NCBI GenBank assembly: GCA_029298735.1
Contig: JANSLP010000352.1
Coordinates: 1 to 32,538 of the forward strand
From: Ophiostoma sp. CBS 140.51
Taxonomy: Eukaryota; Ascomycota; Sordariomycetes; Ophiostomatales; Ophiostomataceae
Direction: 5' to 3'
Length of the DNA: 32,538 bases
The notes under the pieces are model-generated. The model was not told where the DNA came from, did no database searches, and was given only the letters and a program-made list of their open reading frames with translations. The position numbers and the translations under genes were made by a program. Shown one piece after another: positions 21,070 through 32,027 of the stretch (the first letter of the stretch is position 1; each line of letters begins with the position of its first letter).

Positions 21070-24000
21070 ATGGTTACAGTCACTGTATGTTCCCTGCCGT
21101 TCCCCAAAGCTGTCCAGGTGAAACCTATGTTCATCCTGAACCTACTGAGATGTGATAACTTCTAACCCCAAACACAGCGCTCGGTCGCTCTGACCGCCAC
21201 ATCTGATTCTCCGTCCACGTCCTCTTCCCGTCTGGCCACCCCAGGCACCGACGGGAGTGTGGATGGAAGCGAAGCCGCTCGCTCCCCAACGCCGACCGTG
21301 TCGGTCTCGCCGCCTCCGTCGCTGCACTCTCCGGCTCCTCAGCTGAGGCTACCCACGCAGCAGGGTACACCTCCGCCCAGAGAAAGTCGCGCGGAGAGCA
21401 TCGCAGGCGGTCTCGCCAATGGCCTGGACAATGTGCACCTGTCCTCCCCAGCGCCGGCGACTCCAGGCGATCTGGATATGTCTGCGCTTGCGACGGCCGT
21501 GGAGAATGTGGAGAGAGGCACCGACGAGCAAACGCCCCTCCCCGAAACACCTCCTGCAACGCCCGGGGCGCTCAGGCCGCCGCGCTCTACGCCAGCATCG
21601 CAGCCCCGAACCAGGTCGCCCAGAACCCGGTCGCCCAGAATCCGGTCGCCCAGCCAGTCGCTCACCTATAACATCGAAGACGAGGAGCTTCCCCCTCATC
21701 GGCTCTACAGCCCGCATATACAGCATGCTTTGCGCGACAGCAAGGCCCTCATGGCGAGCCTGGCCGATGCGCTTGGAAGCAGCAGCAGCCGTATGCACGC
21801 AGATCGCGGCTCGACCATCCACAGCCTTCACAAGCAGGCTACTGCTCTGGCCAACTTCCAGCTCCCGCCGTCGTGGACCGTAGGGTTTGTCGGCGGCACA
21901 GGTGCCGGTATGGCCTCCCGTTTAGACAGCGTTGTTTTCCTTTTCCTCTTTTAAGTTTTTAAGGCGACTAAACTAATCTTTCAACGTTTAGGGAAAAGTA
22001 GCCTTCTCAATTCACTCTTAGATCACACGAATCTAGCCAAAGAAGGTAAGTCCAATATGCACTCGCTCCCAGAAACCTCCACAGACCAGAGGACCTCAAA
22101 TACTCACTCTACGGTCGAATCTTGCAGGGGGCAGCGACGGAAAAGCAAGCACGTGCGTCGCGACTGAGTTTCGCTACCGTGCTGGTGACAATTTTGCCAT
22201 CGATGTCGAGCTGTTCAGCGAGGACAAACTCCAGGAACAACTGGCCAATTTGGTCCGCTCGTACCGCAGCTATCATCTGCCAGAAGAAGCCACACAAGCC
22301 CAAACCGCCGACGCTGCGAGCGCCAACGACGCCGCGATAGCCAGAAACGGGTCCAAGGAGGATGCCAAGCGTGCCCTCGACATGCTCCGGGCCCTGTTTG
22401 GGACGCAGATTGACACCAGCGAGCAGCGCCTCCTTGCGGACTCGGAGGAGTCTCTCCTGTCGGCCCTGGGGCGGCAGCTTCTAAACAACCGGGCTGCACT
22501 GTCCACCCAACAAGAGGTATTTGCCAGCGTGGGAGCGTGCTCGGAGCGGTTAAAGGAGCTCACGGTCGAGCCTCGTGAAGATGCCCCAGAGGAGCCGGTC
22601 AGTTGGCCCTACATCCGCGCGATCAAGTAAGTAAAGGCGCATGTGTCTGCGACTCGTCAAGGGATTCTGCGCATTGTTGTCTCCGGCCGGACTAACACGA
22701 TTGCACAAGGGTCTTTTTGAATGCACCCATCTTGAGCAAAGGCCTCATCCTTGTCGATCTTCCCGGTAGGTGACTTCATTCCCCAGCAGCTATATTGGGA
22801 CTCGTTTGCTGTCTGACACGTGTCTTCCACACAATTTAGGACTTGGCGACCGAAACGCAGCTCGTGAAGCTGTTACCGAGCGCTACTTGATGCAGTGCAA
22901 TGAGATCTTTGCCGTCTACAGCATTATCCGTGCTGTGGATGATGCAGGAGTGGAACACGTGGTCAGCCTTGGCCGGCAGGCTAGGCTTTCCAACGTGGGT
23001 ATCGTCTGCACAAGATCTGAGGTGAGTCTAGCCTTGATTTGTTGTAGATCCAAGAGTTGTGAAGTTTCCAAAGTGTTGTAGGAAAAGAGGGGGGTTGGTG
23101 TAGCTGCTGACAACATTACAGGAATTTGGAAGCGAGCGGATTGAAAATACGAGAGGGCCGAGGGCTGAGATGATTCAAAAACTCGCTCGAAAGATTACGA
23201 ATTTGAAGCAAGAGGTTGAGGAGCTCAACTTGGATTTGAGATATGCGCTTGAGTATGACAACGAAAACGACTCGTCCGGAGAGGAGGTGGACAAAGGTGC
23301 CTTGCAACGTTCAATTTGGCAAAAAGAGTAATCTCATTCTTTCCAATTGTTTTCGTTTCTTTCTTCTTTTTTGACATTTTTGACACTCGAGTACTGACAA
23401 TGGGCCAATCGCTTTCCAGGGACGAGCTCAAGACAAGCTCATTTAAGTAAGGCTGATTTTTTTTGATTTTTTTTCGTTTGTTGGCGTGCAAATCGTTCTG
23501 TGCGACTGCAAGTCTTTCAAGAAAGCTGACACTTAATGAAAAAAACTAGTCTCCTCCGGTTACGGATGGAGGACCGCAACGAAAACGTTGAAAAAGGCAT
23601 CAAAGCAGCGTACAGAGACAAAATCCCAGGTGGCATACAGCATGTGTTTTGCGTCGGCAACAAGCAGTACTGGGAATTCCGGGACAGACCCAAGGCCGAG
23701 TTCCTACCCTGGCTCCGCCTTAGCGGCATACTCCGGCTCCGCATGCACTGCCTCTCCAAGGTCGCAGACAGCCAGCTCGTGCTTGCCACCAAACACGTCC
23801 AGGAAAGTATCCCGGCCCTCCTCAACGCTGTGGAGCTGTGGGTTGCGTCCGGCGCGGGAGGCAGAGACGCGGAGGAGAAGAAAGCCATCCGAGAGACCCT
23901 GGACAGGGTCGAGAACGACTTGATAACGGTGAGCATTATCCACGACCCTGAGCCCTGAGCCTCGAGTCTTGGCGGGCTAATGTTCCATGGGGATTATATC

Positions 24001-25508
24001 AGTTGATGAATAAATTTTAATCTGACGTGGATCCCGCACGCCCCTATTTAGGAACTCAGAGGGCGCCATAACCTGACTGCTGGCGTGTCGAAATCGATGG
24101 AGGAGACGTTTGATGCGGAGATCTGCAGCAGTATGTTCAATTCCACCATTCCGGAGTTTCCTGACGAAAATGCTCTTTCCTGTCTCGTTCCTGTCTCGTT
24201 CCTGTCTCGTTCCCGTCTCGTTCCCGTCTCGTCTCTGTCCCAATGTCTAACACAGGCTTTTTTAACCATTAAGATTACCATCCTATTGAATGGAGAAATG
24301 GAGCTCTCGCCGCCGGACAAATCTGGGCACGTGTAGGTTTTGTTTAGTTCCCTCCCGTTAGACCAGTCTAGAAGGCGTTTGTGTCGGCTAACTCAGCGAA
24401 CCTCCAAACAGTGGGCGTCTGGTATGTACTCGAATTGTGACTGTTCTTTTTGTAACTGCTGACCTAATACGTTACAGCGACCTATATTGCGTTTTGCAGA
24501 AATTTCGGTGAACACACGACCAAATTGGCTGGCTGGCACAGCTGGAACGAAGAAGCCATGACGAGCATGGTCGGCGACCTAAGCGGCCCATGGGACAAAC
24601 TTTGCTCCATACTAAGGAAGGAGCTCAAGAAGAAAAGAACCCAAATTGGACAGTTCGTTGGTAAGTGCAGCGGAAGATGACGCATCTATCAAACGCTTAG
24701 GATCTCGACGAAGAAGACGCATTGTATAAAGCGTTTGTGACTGACTCTAGTTTTCCGACTCGGACTAGACAACAAGATACACGAGCTTGGCACGGTGGCT
24801 CCGTCAGCCCTGTTGAGGACGATGAACTCTCGCAATGTTATTTTCGTTTCAGAGATCCGGAACTGTGTCAAGCACTTCGACTCTGAGCTCTCGTTAGTGA
24901 TGCCTACTCAAGGAAGAATTGCCCTTGGACCCCTATCCGAATGTACTTTTCCAAATCTAACCTGGAGGACTGTCTCACAGCACTCTGAGAACTACGGGCC
25001 TTTCTGGCATTCGCACTTCTCTTTTCGGAATGGCCATGGAGGAAACCTATATTAAGGCTATGAGAATATCAGGTTGGTTGGCAAACCCCGTGTGGCCCCT
25101 CCCACAAAGATCACATATTAATTCAACAACGTCGAATTTTATGGCCGGTTCCACGACCTGATTATGTGCTTATATACGTTTCTGTCTTTCTCTAACTATA
25201 CATCAGGGCCCGGGTGTACCAGAATCAAGATTGGCATCATGAATGCTGGTCTTGGTGATCAAGCTCTTTTTGAAAATATCGTCAGAGATATTAAAGGGGA
25301 GTTCAGCAAACTCGCGCAGGACCTTCATTTTAAGATGTTGGAATCATCCTTGGAGTATCTTGAAGACATCCGAGTGACATTCGACATGCTCCGGGAAGAG
25401 AAGGCACCCTTGGAGAGCGAGCTGGACTGGCACTTCACTAACCACGTGTCTGCTGCCGTGACCGCTGGGAAGGTGGACCTTGAACGCCTGCAAAACGTGT
25501 TAGTGTAA
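21070..25508 (+). CDS. SLIP-GC-like dynamin-type GTPase, about 16 exons
   Basis: Exons: 21070-21084, 21178-21907, 21992-22045, 22128-22626, 22710-22765, 22840-23021, 23122-23327, 23420-23446, 23550-23928, 24052-24130, 24274-24332, 24412-24421, 24478-24660, 24751-24892, 24981-25072, 25207-25508. They sum to 3015 nt, 1004 residues. The N-terminal 190 residues are Pro/Ser/Thr-rich. The GTPase domain has a P-loop split by an intron (GGTGAGKS, 244-251), the G2 Thr275 in KASTCVATE, G3 DLPG at 449-452 and a G4-like TRSE at 509-512. Helical stalk-like segments follow (VFCVGNKQYWEF; TYIAFCRNFG; SGPGCTRIKIGIMN). Overall it resembles fungal relatives of nuclear GTPase SLIP-GC. Exons 10-12 are tentative; exon 1 could instead end at 21117. 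Function in fungi is unknown. Confidence 0.87.
24178..24232 (+). repeat. 11-bp minisatellite within intron 10 of the GTPase gene
   Basis: Five direct 11-bp units (TCCTGTCTCGT three times, then TCCCGTCTCGT twice), followed by a degenerate copy. On this gene model they lie in the intron between exons 10 and 11 and form an unusually long pyrimidine-rich tract before the acceptor. Confidence 0.85.
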
Positions 25509-25963
25509 GCCAAAGCTGGAGTAAACAATATGCATGTTGAGCAGGGCTGTTCAATTTCGGAATGAGGGCAAGTTGTGTGCGTCATAACTTCTTCGTGATG
25601 AAGGCTACAGCTGGTGGTGGAATTTGTATTTATATTGTGAATGCATCTCAAATGGAATACTTAATTTCTTTTCGACCCGAACAGTCCCAAAATAGGGACC
25701 AGCTGCCAAAACTGTTCTCAGTAATCCTCGAATGAGAATGACTATTTCCGTAAAAATGTAAAGCGTCGTTAAAGTTTCAAAAAGACGGCAGAAAGAAGAT
25801 TTGCGGATCTTTTTTTGTTTTCTTCCTTAAGACAATGTGTGAATAACGTTTTTCATAACATGCACAAAATTCTCAGTCCATACACGACAGCCCGGAGATC
25901 CTTTCCATATCACGGCGAGGTCTATGTAAGACAACGTTTCGACAATTTGTTCCACTCGCCGCG
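25509..25963. other. Convergent intergenic region, GTPase / P450
   Basis: About 455 bp between converging stops. It is AT-rich around 25640-25830, with poly-T runs. I see nothing beyond 3' untranslated sequence. Confidence 0.45.
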
Positions 25964-27747
25964 CTACCTGGGAGTAAAGACGATATTGAGCGGTGCACAA
26001 GCAAGTGTAAAGGCATCAACCTTGCCATTGACAAAGTCTTCTGGACGTTGGCCTGGGGCAAGCGCAAAATTGTACCGCCGTACCAGTTGGCTTGTGACGG
26101 TGCGCAACTCCATGAGCCCAAGCTGTTTACCGACGCAAGAATATCTACCGGTTGAGAAGGGAGCAAAGACAGATGGGTCCTTGGAGAGCTCCTTGCGGCT
26201 TGTCCACCGCTCGGGGATGAACTCGTTTGGCTCTTCAAAGAAACGGGCATCTGGTGTATGGTTAGCGCCTGCAAGCAATTGCAACTGTTCCTGGGGGAAG
26301 TTACCTCTATTGATGGTATGGGTCGGGATCTGGACGATGGTGTTGCCCGGGATGTGGTGGTCACCAATCTGCAGGCCCTCAGATGACGTTTGACGCTGAA
26401 CGCCTCCCGGCACCGCAGGATGAAGCCGCAGCGCCTCGTCGATGCATGCCTGCAGGTACTCGAGCTTGGACAGAGAAAGATGCTCGGGCTTGTCCGTCTT
26501 TGCGAAGTAGTCATCAATTTCGGTGCGCAGGCGAGCCGCTGCCTCCGGGTGGCAAACCAGTTCATAGAAGAGGCAGGTGAGGGTCGCCGCCGTGGTGTCG
26601 CTGCCGGCCACGCAGATGAGGTGGGCATCCGCCTGAAGATTCAGCTTGTCCTGTAGCGTCGGGTTGGGAAGGGCCTGGTAATCCTCCAGCAGCCACGAGA
26701 AAACGTCGGGCTGGCTGGGCGGGTTCTTGATACGCTCGTCGACCAGATCGGTCACAAACGCCCAAAACTTTTTGTTCTCTGCATTCAAGACGGGCGTTGC
26801 CTTGAAGATGGGAAACAGCCACGGCACGTGGCTGAAACGGCCCACGTTGCCCATGTCGGCGTGCAATGTCTCGGTAAAGTAGTGTCTCTTGTTGCCGTCA
26901 CCGGAGACGAGCAAACCAAAAGATTTGCCAAAGGCCAGGTCACTCATGACGTCAAAACTGTAGTTGTTGAACCACTCGGTGGCATTAACGGGCTTTCCCA
27001 AACGAGCATCGATTTGGCGGATGAGCTCGTCCGTGTAGCCGGCGACGCGAGGCTCATAGTCGCGAAGGGCCTTGGAGCCAAACCCGCGATCCCAGGTCTT
27101 GCGGCGGACGGCATGCACCTCTTTGACACGTATCATCTGGAGCGACTCGAGCGGGTGGAGGATGTTGTACCACGGGCCCTTGGTGCAGCGGGCACGGTTT
27201 GAGTGGATGGCATCCGGTGCTGCGCCGTGGACAATGGACAGTTCCGAGGGGCCTTTCCGGACACGTTAGTATTCTACCCCCAACTAGCGCGAATGGGAGT
27301 GGGCTGAGGCAACTTACCAATCCGGACGACATCGCCGTATTTCTTGTGCAGGTCCTGGATGACGAGGTACTTGTCCTGGTTTCCAATGGACTTGCCGGTG
27401 ATCCACAGGTTTGACACACGCGCACCAAAAGGACCGGGAAACTTGTTGAGTCGATGGAACGCCGCACGGTAGACCAGCATGCTTGCATAAACGCCGGCGA
27501 GAACGGAGTAGTTCAGGGTCATGGAAGTTTTGAAGGCTGCCCAGACATTGTTGCCGACTTCAGGCACCGTGAGCAGGATAGCAATAGAAAGGCCAGCGAT
27601 GGTCGTAGTGAATCCGACAATGAGCTTCACTGTGGCAAGATCCCACTCGCCGAGACGAAAAAAGAAAAGATGAAGCAGGATGCCCAGCGCAACTGCGCAT
27701 GCTGGCGCCTCGGGTGCGGTCAATATTTCCAATGACGGTAAGATCAT
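25964..27747 (-). CDS. Membrane-anchored cytochrome P450 monooxygenase
   Basis: Heme-thiolate monooxygenase of the ER membrane, dependent on NADPH-P450 reductase. Exons 27747-27318 and 27252-25964, with a 65-nt intron (GTAAGT...ACTAAC...AAAG), give 572 residues. The join restores VVRIG-PSELSIVHG. The N-terminus has about three hydrophobic spans before KFPGPFGA, as in the fungal P450 group often annotated as tryprostatin B 6-hydroxylase-like; this is a resemblance, not a substrate claim. Motifs: I-helix AGSDTTA (177 of the second-exon frame, residue 359), EALR (416-419), PERW (490-493) and heme-binding FSTGRYSCVGKQLG with ligand Cys516. The usual Arg two residues before Cys is Tyr here, and Arg lies one position earlier. 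Its divergence from a zinc ADH, with an ALDH beyond, suggests a shared oxidation pathway. Confidence 0.95.
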
Positions 27748-28314
27748 GGTGAGCTTGGTGTATTGGTGTTGTTCAAAATTGTGTCCATTGTCATTGGCAG
27801 ATTTTGTTGACAGGTTGTAGGGCTGTATTTATTTATGTCGTTATTTATTTTGTCCATAATAGACAATACTCCGACGGAAATGCCTTGTTCCACGGCATTG
27901 CACCAGCTTGCACACAGTCCAGTGTGTACTTCGAGGAGAGTGGGGACGTCTGGAGAAAGAATCCGGGGAGAGTACCGCTAGGCCGGAATTCTAGCGGCGA
28001 CTCAGAACGACCGGCTTAACATCGAGTCAGAACACCACCGAGTCAGAAGAAGATCCAAGTGGGTCAGTATTTCGTACTGACGATGGGTCACGGCAAATGA
28101 CCATTGTGTTGGGTTGCTTTCTGTCCTTCGTCGGTGAGGGGTAAACACAGGGAAACGTCCAGAAAATGATGTATGGGGACAGGATAATTGTGTGATACTC
28201 AAGTATCGTGGGTTCGAATTATGGAAAACAGAAAATCATGAACAGTATCAAACATTAACTCCCAGTTAGAAACGAAATTATCTCGTATCACCAAAAGAAT
28301 CCTCGTCTATCACC
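27748..28314. promoter_or_regulatory. Bidirectional promoter region, P450 / ADH
   Basis: 567 bp between divergent ATGs. Three copies of an 11-bp element CGASTCAGAAS occur at 27998-28008, 28023-28033 and 28039-28049. AT-rich tracts lie near 27825-27860 on the P450 side. The repeated element may be a binding site shared by both genes; the cognate factor is unknown. Confidence 0.5.
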
Positions 28315-29698
28315 ATGACCTCCCTCGACAAGACAACGAACCGTGCGGCAGTCTATGCCGAACCGGGAACAACAAAAATTGAGATTCAAGAGTTGCCCAT
28401 TCCTCAACCTGCAGCTGGAGAGATTTTAGTTCGCTTGTCAGTAACGCGAGAAACAAATGAACCGAAGTTTATCAACATGAAGCTGACGATACTGTAGAGC
28501 ATATTCCGGCGTTTGTCATACAGATTATGCCTTCTGTTGCAATGAATTCAGCGGCATCCCTCCCACACCAAAAGGTATTCGAAAATCTGGCCTTGACCCA
28601 TATCAACTTTGATTAAGTGCTAACATTGACGGCAGGCCAGATCGGTGGCCATGAAGGTGTAGGTGAGGTTGTCGCTGTGGGCGAAGGTGTCCGCTCCGTT
28701 CCTACCGGGTCCAAAGTCGGCATCAAGTACACAGCCGATGCGTGTCTCAACTGTGGTGAGTGGGCAGTACAAACCTATTCACATTTGTATGGATACCACT
28801 GACCGTCAAGAAAACTGCCTTATCGGCGGTGAGTCTTCGTGTACGAGCGCCAAGATCTCGGGCTACATGACGCCCGGCACGTTTCAACAGTTCTGTATTA
28901 CGTCGGCACAATACGCAACACCGATTCCCGACAGTCTCGACCTTGCCGAAGCCGCGCCATTGATGTGTGGTGGTGTCAGTGTCTACGCCGGCCTCAAGCG
29001 CAGCGGTATGCAGATTGGTGACTGGGTTGTCGTCTCTGGCGCTGGCGGCGGTCTGGGTCATCTTGCGATCCAGTATGCACGGGCAATGGGTGCGCGGGTG
29101 GTGGCCATCGATGCTGGGTCCAAAGAGAAGTTTTGTCGTGAACTAGGCGCAGACGAGTTTGTGGATTTTGCAAAGTTTGACGACGACAACAGCCTTGCGC
29201 ATCACATCCAAAGCGTGACTAGGGGTGGTGCTAAAGTGGCATTGATCTGTGCGGCAAGCGGCAAGGTATATAGTCAAGCACCGCATTGGCTGCGTTTCCG
29301 CGGCTGTGTTGTTGCTTTGGGCATCCCAAGCGAGAGTATCGGCCAAGTTGTCAGCATTTTCCAGTTTGTCTCGCTCGAGCTGAGACTGATCGGTACGTGC
29401 CAAAATCAACAACCGTTTACAATGACATGCAAATGACATGCAATACAGCTAACTTCAACTACGACAGGTGTCAAAACAGGAAGCCGCCTGGAAGTCATGG
29501 AGTGTCTCGACATTGCTGCCAGGGGACTAGTCAAGACAAAGCTACAGCTTCGAAAGCTCGAAGATCTTGAATCGGTAAGAGCAAGAATAGAAAGACACAA
29601 AAGAAATTCTACACAGACCGCAACTAACAACGTCGTAGGTGTTCCACGAGATGCATGGTGGAAACACTGTTGGGCGTGTTGTACTTGATTTGCGTTGA
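28315..29698 (+). CDS. Zinc-dependent alcohol dehydrogenase (MDR family)
   Basis: NAD(P)-dependent oxidation of an alcohol, or the reverse reaction. Six exons, 28315-28436, 28498-28574, 28636-28755, 28811-29392, 29468-29574 and 29639-29698, join in frame to 355 residues. Introns are 55-75 nt with clear donors and CTGAC/CTAAC branch points. Catalytic zinc ligands are Cys47 (YSGVCHTDYAF), His72-Glu73 (IGGHEGVGEV) and Cys159 (APLMCGGVSVY). The structural zinc site has Cys103, 106, 109 and 117 with the standard 3-3-8 spacing, restored only after removing the intron between the second and third Cys. The coenzyme loop is GAGGGLG at 183-189. It resembles yeast ADH1-type enzymes. No targeting peptide is obvious, so it is probably cytosolic. 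Divergent from the P450 and co-oriented with the ALDH. Confidence 0.93.
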
Positions 29699-30455
29699 TT
29701 GGAAGTTATATGATCTGAATTGAATTGATAAATCAAACGTCATGCTTTCTGCAATCTATGAAAAAAACGTGCAAAGTGCTTATTTTCCGTGTCTCTTTTT
29801 TCTATTTCTTTCATTTCTTTCTACCTTTTGCAATCACTTCTCACGGATTGGCTACAGAAAAACTAGGATCGAGTGCAAATTCACTAAATGCACGACATAT
29901 CTTCTTATGAGGTTGGAAATCAGTGGAAATAGCATCCCAATAGAGCGGAGCACATTGAATTGTCCGTTGTCCCGAATTGTCCGTTGTACCGTCTCCACGT
30001 GTGTAGGTCACACCCGTTTTCTGACACGGCGTGCCAAGAGCTGTTGAGTCGTACTTTACTCCGCATTCTGACTCGACCACCCCTCCCCCATACTTCCCCA
30101 CCTACATCTGGAAGTGTCGATCGCCCGACATACAATCTGGGTCGGCTTCTGGATAACAGTGCCGAATAGAGATCAAACTAAATCAAGCAGTTGTGATTTC
30201 ACACAGAGTAACATAACGAGCCGATATTGCGTTCTGACGTGGAAATCGGCAAGATGGCGTGTCATTACGGGGCTTACGAGTCGTATTGATTTGTCCGTAA
30301 TCTTGACATATATGTGACCTTCAATTGCCGGCACGCACCAGCTTGGCGTCAGCACCTACTATTGTAAGAACTTATTCTTGACAATAATCCAGAAAATCAA
30401 AGAAAGAAAAAAAGAAAGAAAAAAAGAAAAAACATATCGTCAACAGGCAAACAGA
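29699..30455. promoter_or_regulatory. ADH 3' flank and ALDH promoter
   Basis: About 757 bp without a gene. A perfect-but-one tandem duplication of 17 bp (GAATTGTCCGTTGTCCC / ...ACC) lies at 29957-29973 and 29974-29990. A related GATTTGTCCGTAAT occurs near 30288. A purine tract of AAAG repeats at about 30399-30433 sits just upstream of the ALDH start. Confidence 0.5.
30399..30433 (+). repeat. AAAG-type purine microsatellite in the ALDH leader
   Basis: Imperfect AAAG/AAAAAG runs end about 22 nt before the ALDH start codon. The purine-only tract probably lies in the 5' leader or core promoter. Length variation here could change expression, but nothing in the sequence proves it. Confidence 0.7.
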
Positions 30456-32027
30456 ATGACTTCCAAAACCCTCGATTTCGGTGTCTTTCACAATGTGATC
30501 GGCGGGCAGGCCTCTAAAACAACAAAGACATGTGCCCATACAAACCCGTCCAACCTAGCAGAAAATCCACCCTTTCCTCTGAGCACCGCCGACGATGTTG
30601 ACAAGGCCGTTCAGGCTGCCCAGTCTGCTGCAGTCAAATGGGGGCAGACACCATGGTCCGAGCGTAAAGTACCTCTGCTGTCCTTTGCCGATGCCATTGA
30701 AGAGCTCTCTGAGGACTTTGCAAAACTGGTCGTGCAGGAGCAGGGAAAGCCAGTAAGTCTTCTAAACGCATCCTTCAAATGTTATACCTCTCATCTCCCT
30801 CTAACACAAACAGTTATGGCTCGCGCGTTTAGAGACGGCGAAAGGCATCGAGTTGCTCCGTGGCACCGCTGAGCTGGCACTGCCTGACACCGAGATTGAG
30901 GTTGTCGAGAAGCCATACCGCAAAGTCTTCTCGCGCTATGTGCCTCTCGGTGTGGCCGTTGGCATCGTGCCCTGGAACTACCCAGTCTTCCTCGCTCTAG
31001 GCAAGCTGGGACCAGCCGTGCTCACAGGCAACGCATTTATCCTCAAGCCGTCCCCATACACGCCCTTCTCAGGCCTCAAGCTCGCCGAGCTGGCCCAACG
31101 GTTTTTCCCACCGGGTGTTGTGCAAGCCCTCGGTGGTGACGAGAGTCTGGGCCCGCTGCTGACAGCCCACAGTGGCGTCAACAAGGTGTCCTTTACGGGT
31201 TCGACGGCAACAGGCAAAAGAGTCATGGCGGCCTGCAGCCAGACTCTGAAACGGGTGACACTCGAGCTGGGCGGAAACGACGCTGCGATTGTTTGCGCCG
31301 ATGTGGACCCGGCCGTCGTGGGTCCCAAGGTGGCCTTGCAAGCGCTGGTCAACTCCGGGCAGATTTGCATTGCCGTGAAGCGGCTGTATGTGCACGAGTC
31401 GGTCTACGATGCCGTACTGGCGGCCATGGCCGCTTTCGTCAAGACGTTGAAGATGGGCGACGGAATGGCCGACGGAGTCATGCTGGGGCCGTTGACAAAC
31501 GAACTACAATATGGCAAAGTGAGGGATCTACTGGGCGACATTTCTGCAAAGGGGCAGACGGTTGTTGTGGGCGGTACGAATGGCGATGACGCACCAGCGG
31601 CTGGAAAGGGGTTCTTCATATCACCCACCATTGTCGACAACCCGCCGGACAAGTCGCGTATTGTTGTGGAGGAGCCATTTGGTAAGTCCCTTTCCTTTCA
31701 GATGTATTTCGAATTATTACAATACTGACTGGTCTAGGCCCCGTATTCCCCGTCCTCAAGTGGTCTGACGAGGCGGAGGTCATCCGCAGGGTCAATGACA
31801 CTGATTCGGGCCTTGGTGCATCCGTTTGGTCCCGTGATATGAACCAGGCGACCCGCATCGGTGATCAGCTAAAGGTTGGCAATGTGTGGATCAATACGCA
31901 CGGTGAACTGCAGGCCAATGCTCCGTTTGCAGGCCACAAATCAAGTGGACTTGGTGCAGCTTTTGGCATGGATGGTCTGAAGTCATACTGCAACGTACAG
32001 GCCGTGTACATCACGCATCTAGATTAA
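30456..32027 (+). CDS. Aldehyde dehydrogenase (NAD(P)+-dependent)
   Basis: Oxidises an aldehyde to the carboxylic acid. Three exons, 30456-30752, 30814-31681 and 31738-32027, join in frame to 1455 nt and 484 residues, normal for the family. Introns are 61 and 56 nt with GTAAGT donors. Motifs: PWNYP at 152-156, FTGSTATGK at 226-234 in the coenzyme site, general base Glu250 in TLELGGND, nucleophile Cys284 in NSGQICIAVKR, and the C-terminal PFAGHKSSGLG. All essential residues are present. The start at 30456 follows an A-rich leader; an upstream in-frame ATG at 30378 would add a Lys-rich peptide from the purine tract and is unlikely. No peroxisomal signal at the C-terminus (ends THLD). It could take the product of the neighbouring ADH. 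Confidence 0.95.

Noticed and set aside
24085..24336. 83-codon + frame crossing the minisatellite
   Set aside because: The repeat encodes a meaningless periodic peptide, and splicing around it gives sequence fitting the GTPase family better.
28150..28230. tRNA-like sequence with GGGTTCGAATT (box B-like) and a GATAC/GTATC hairpin
   Set aside because: No good box A, no pairing acceptor stem and poor T-stem pairing; at best a remnant.
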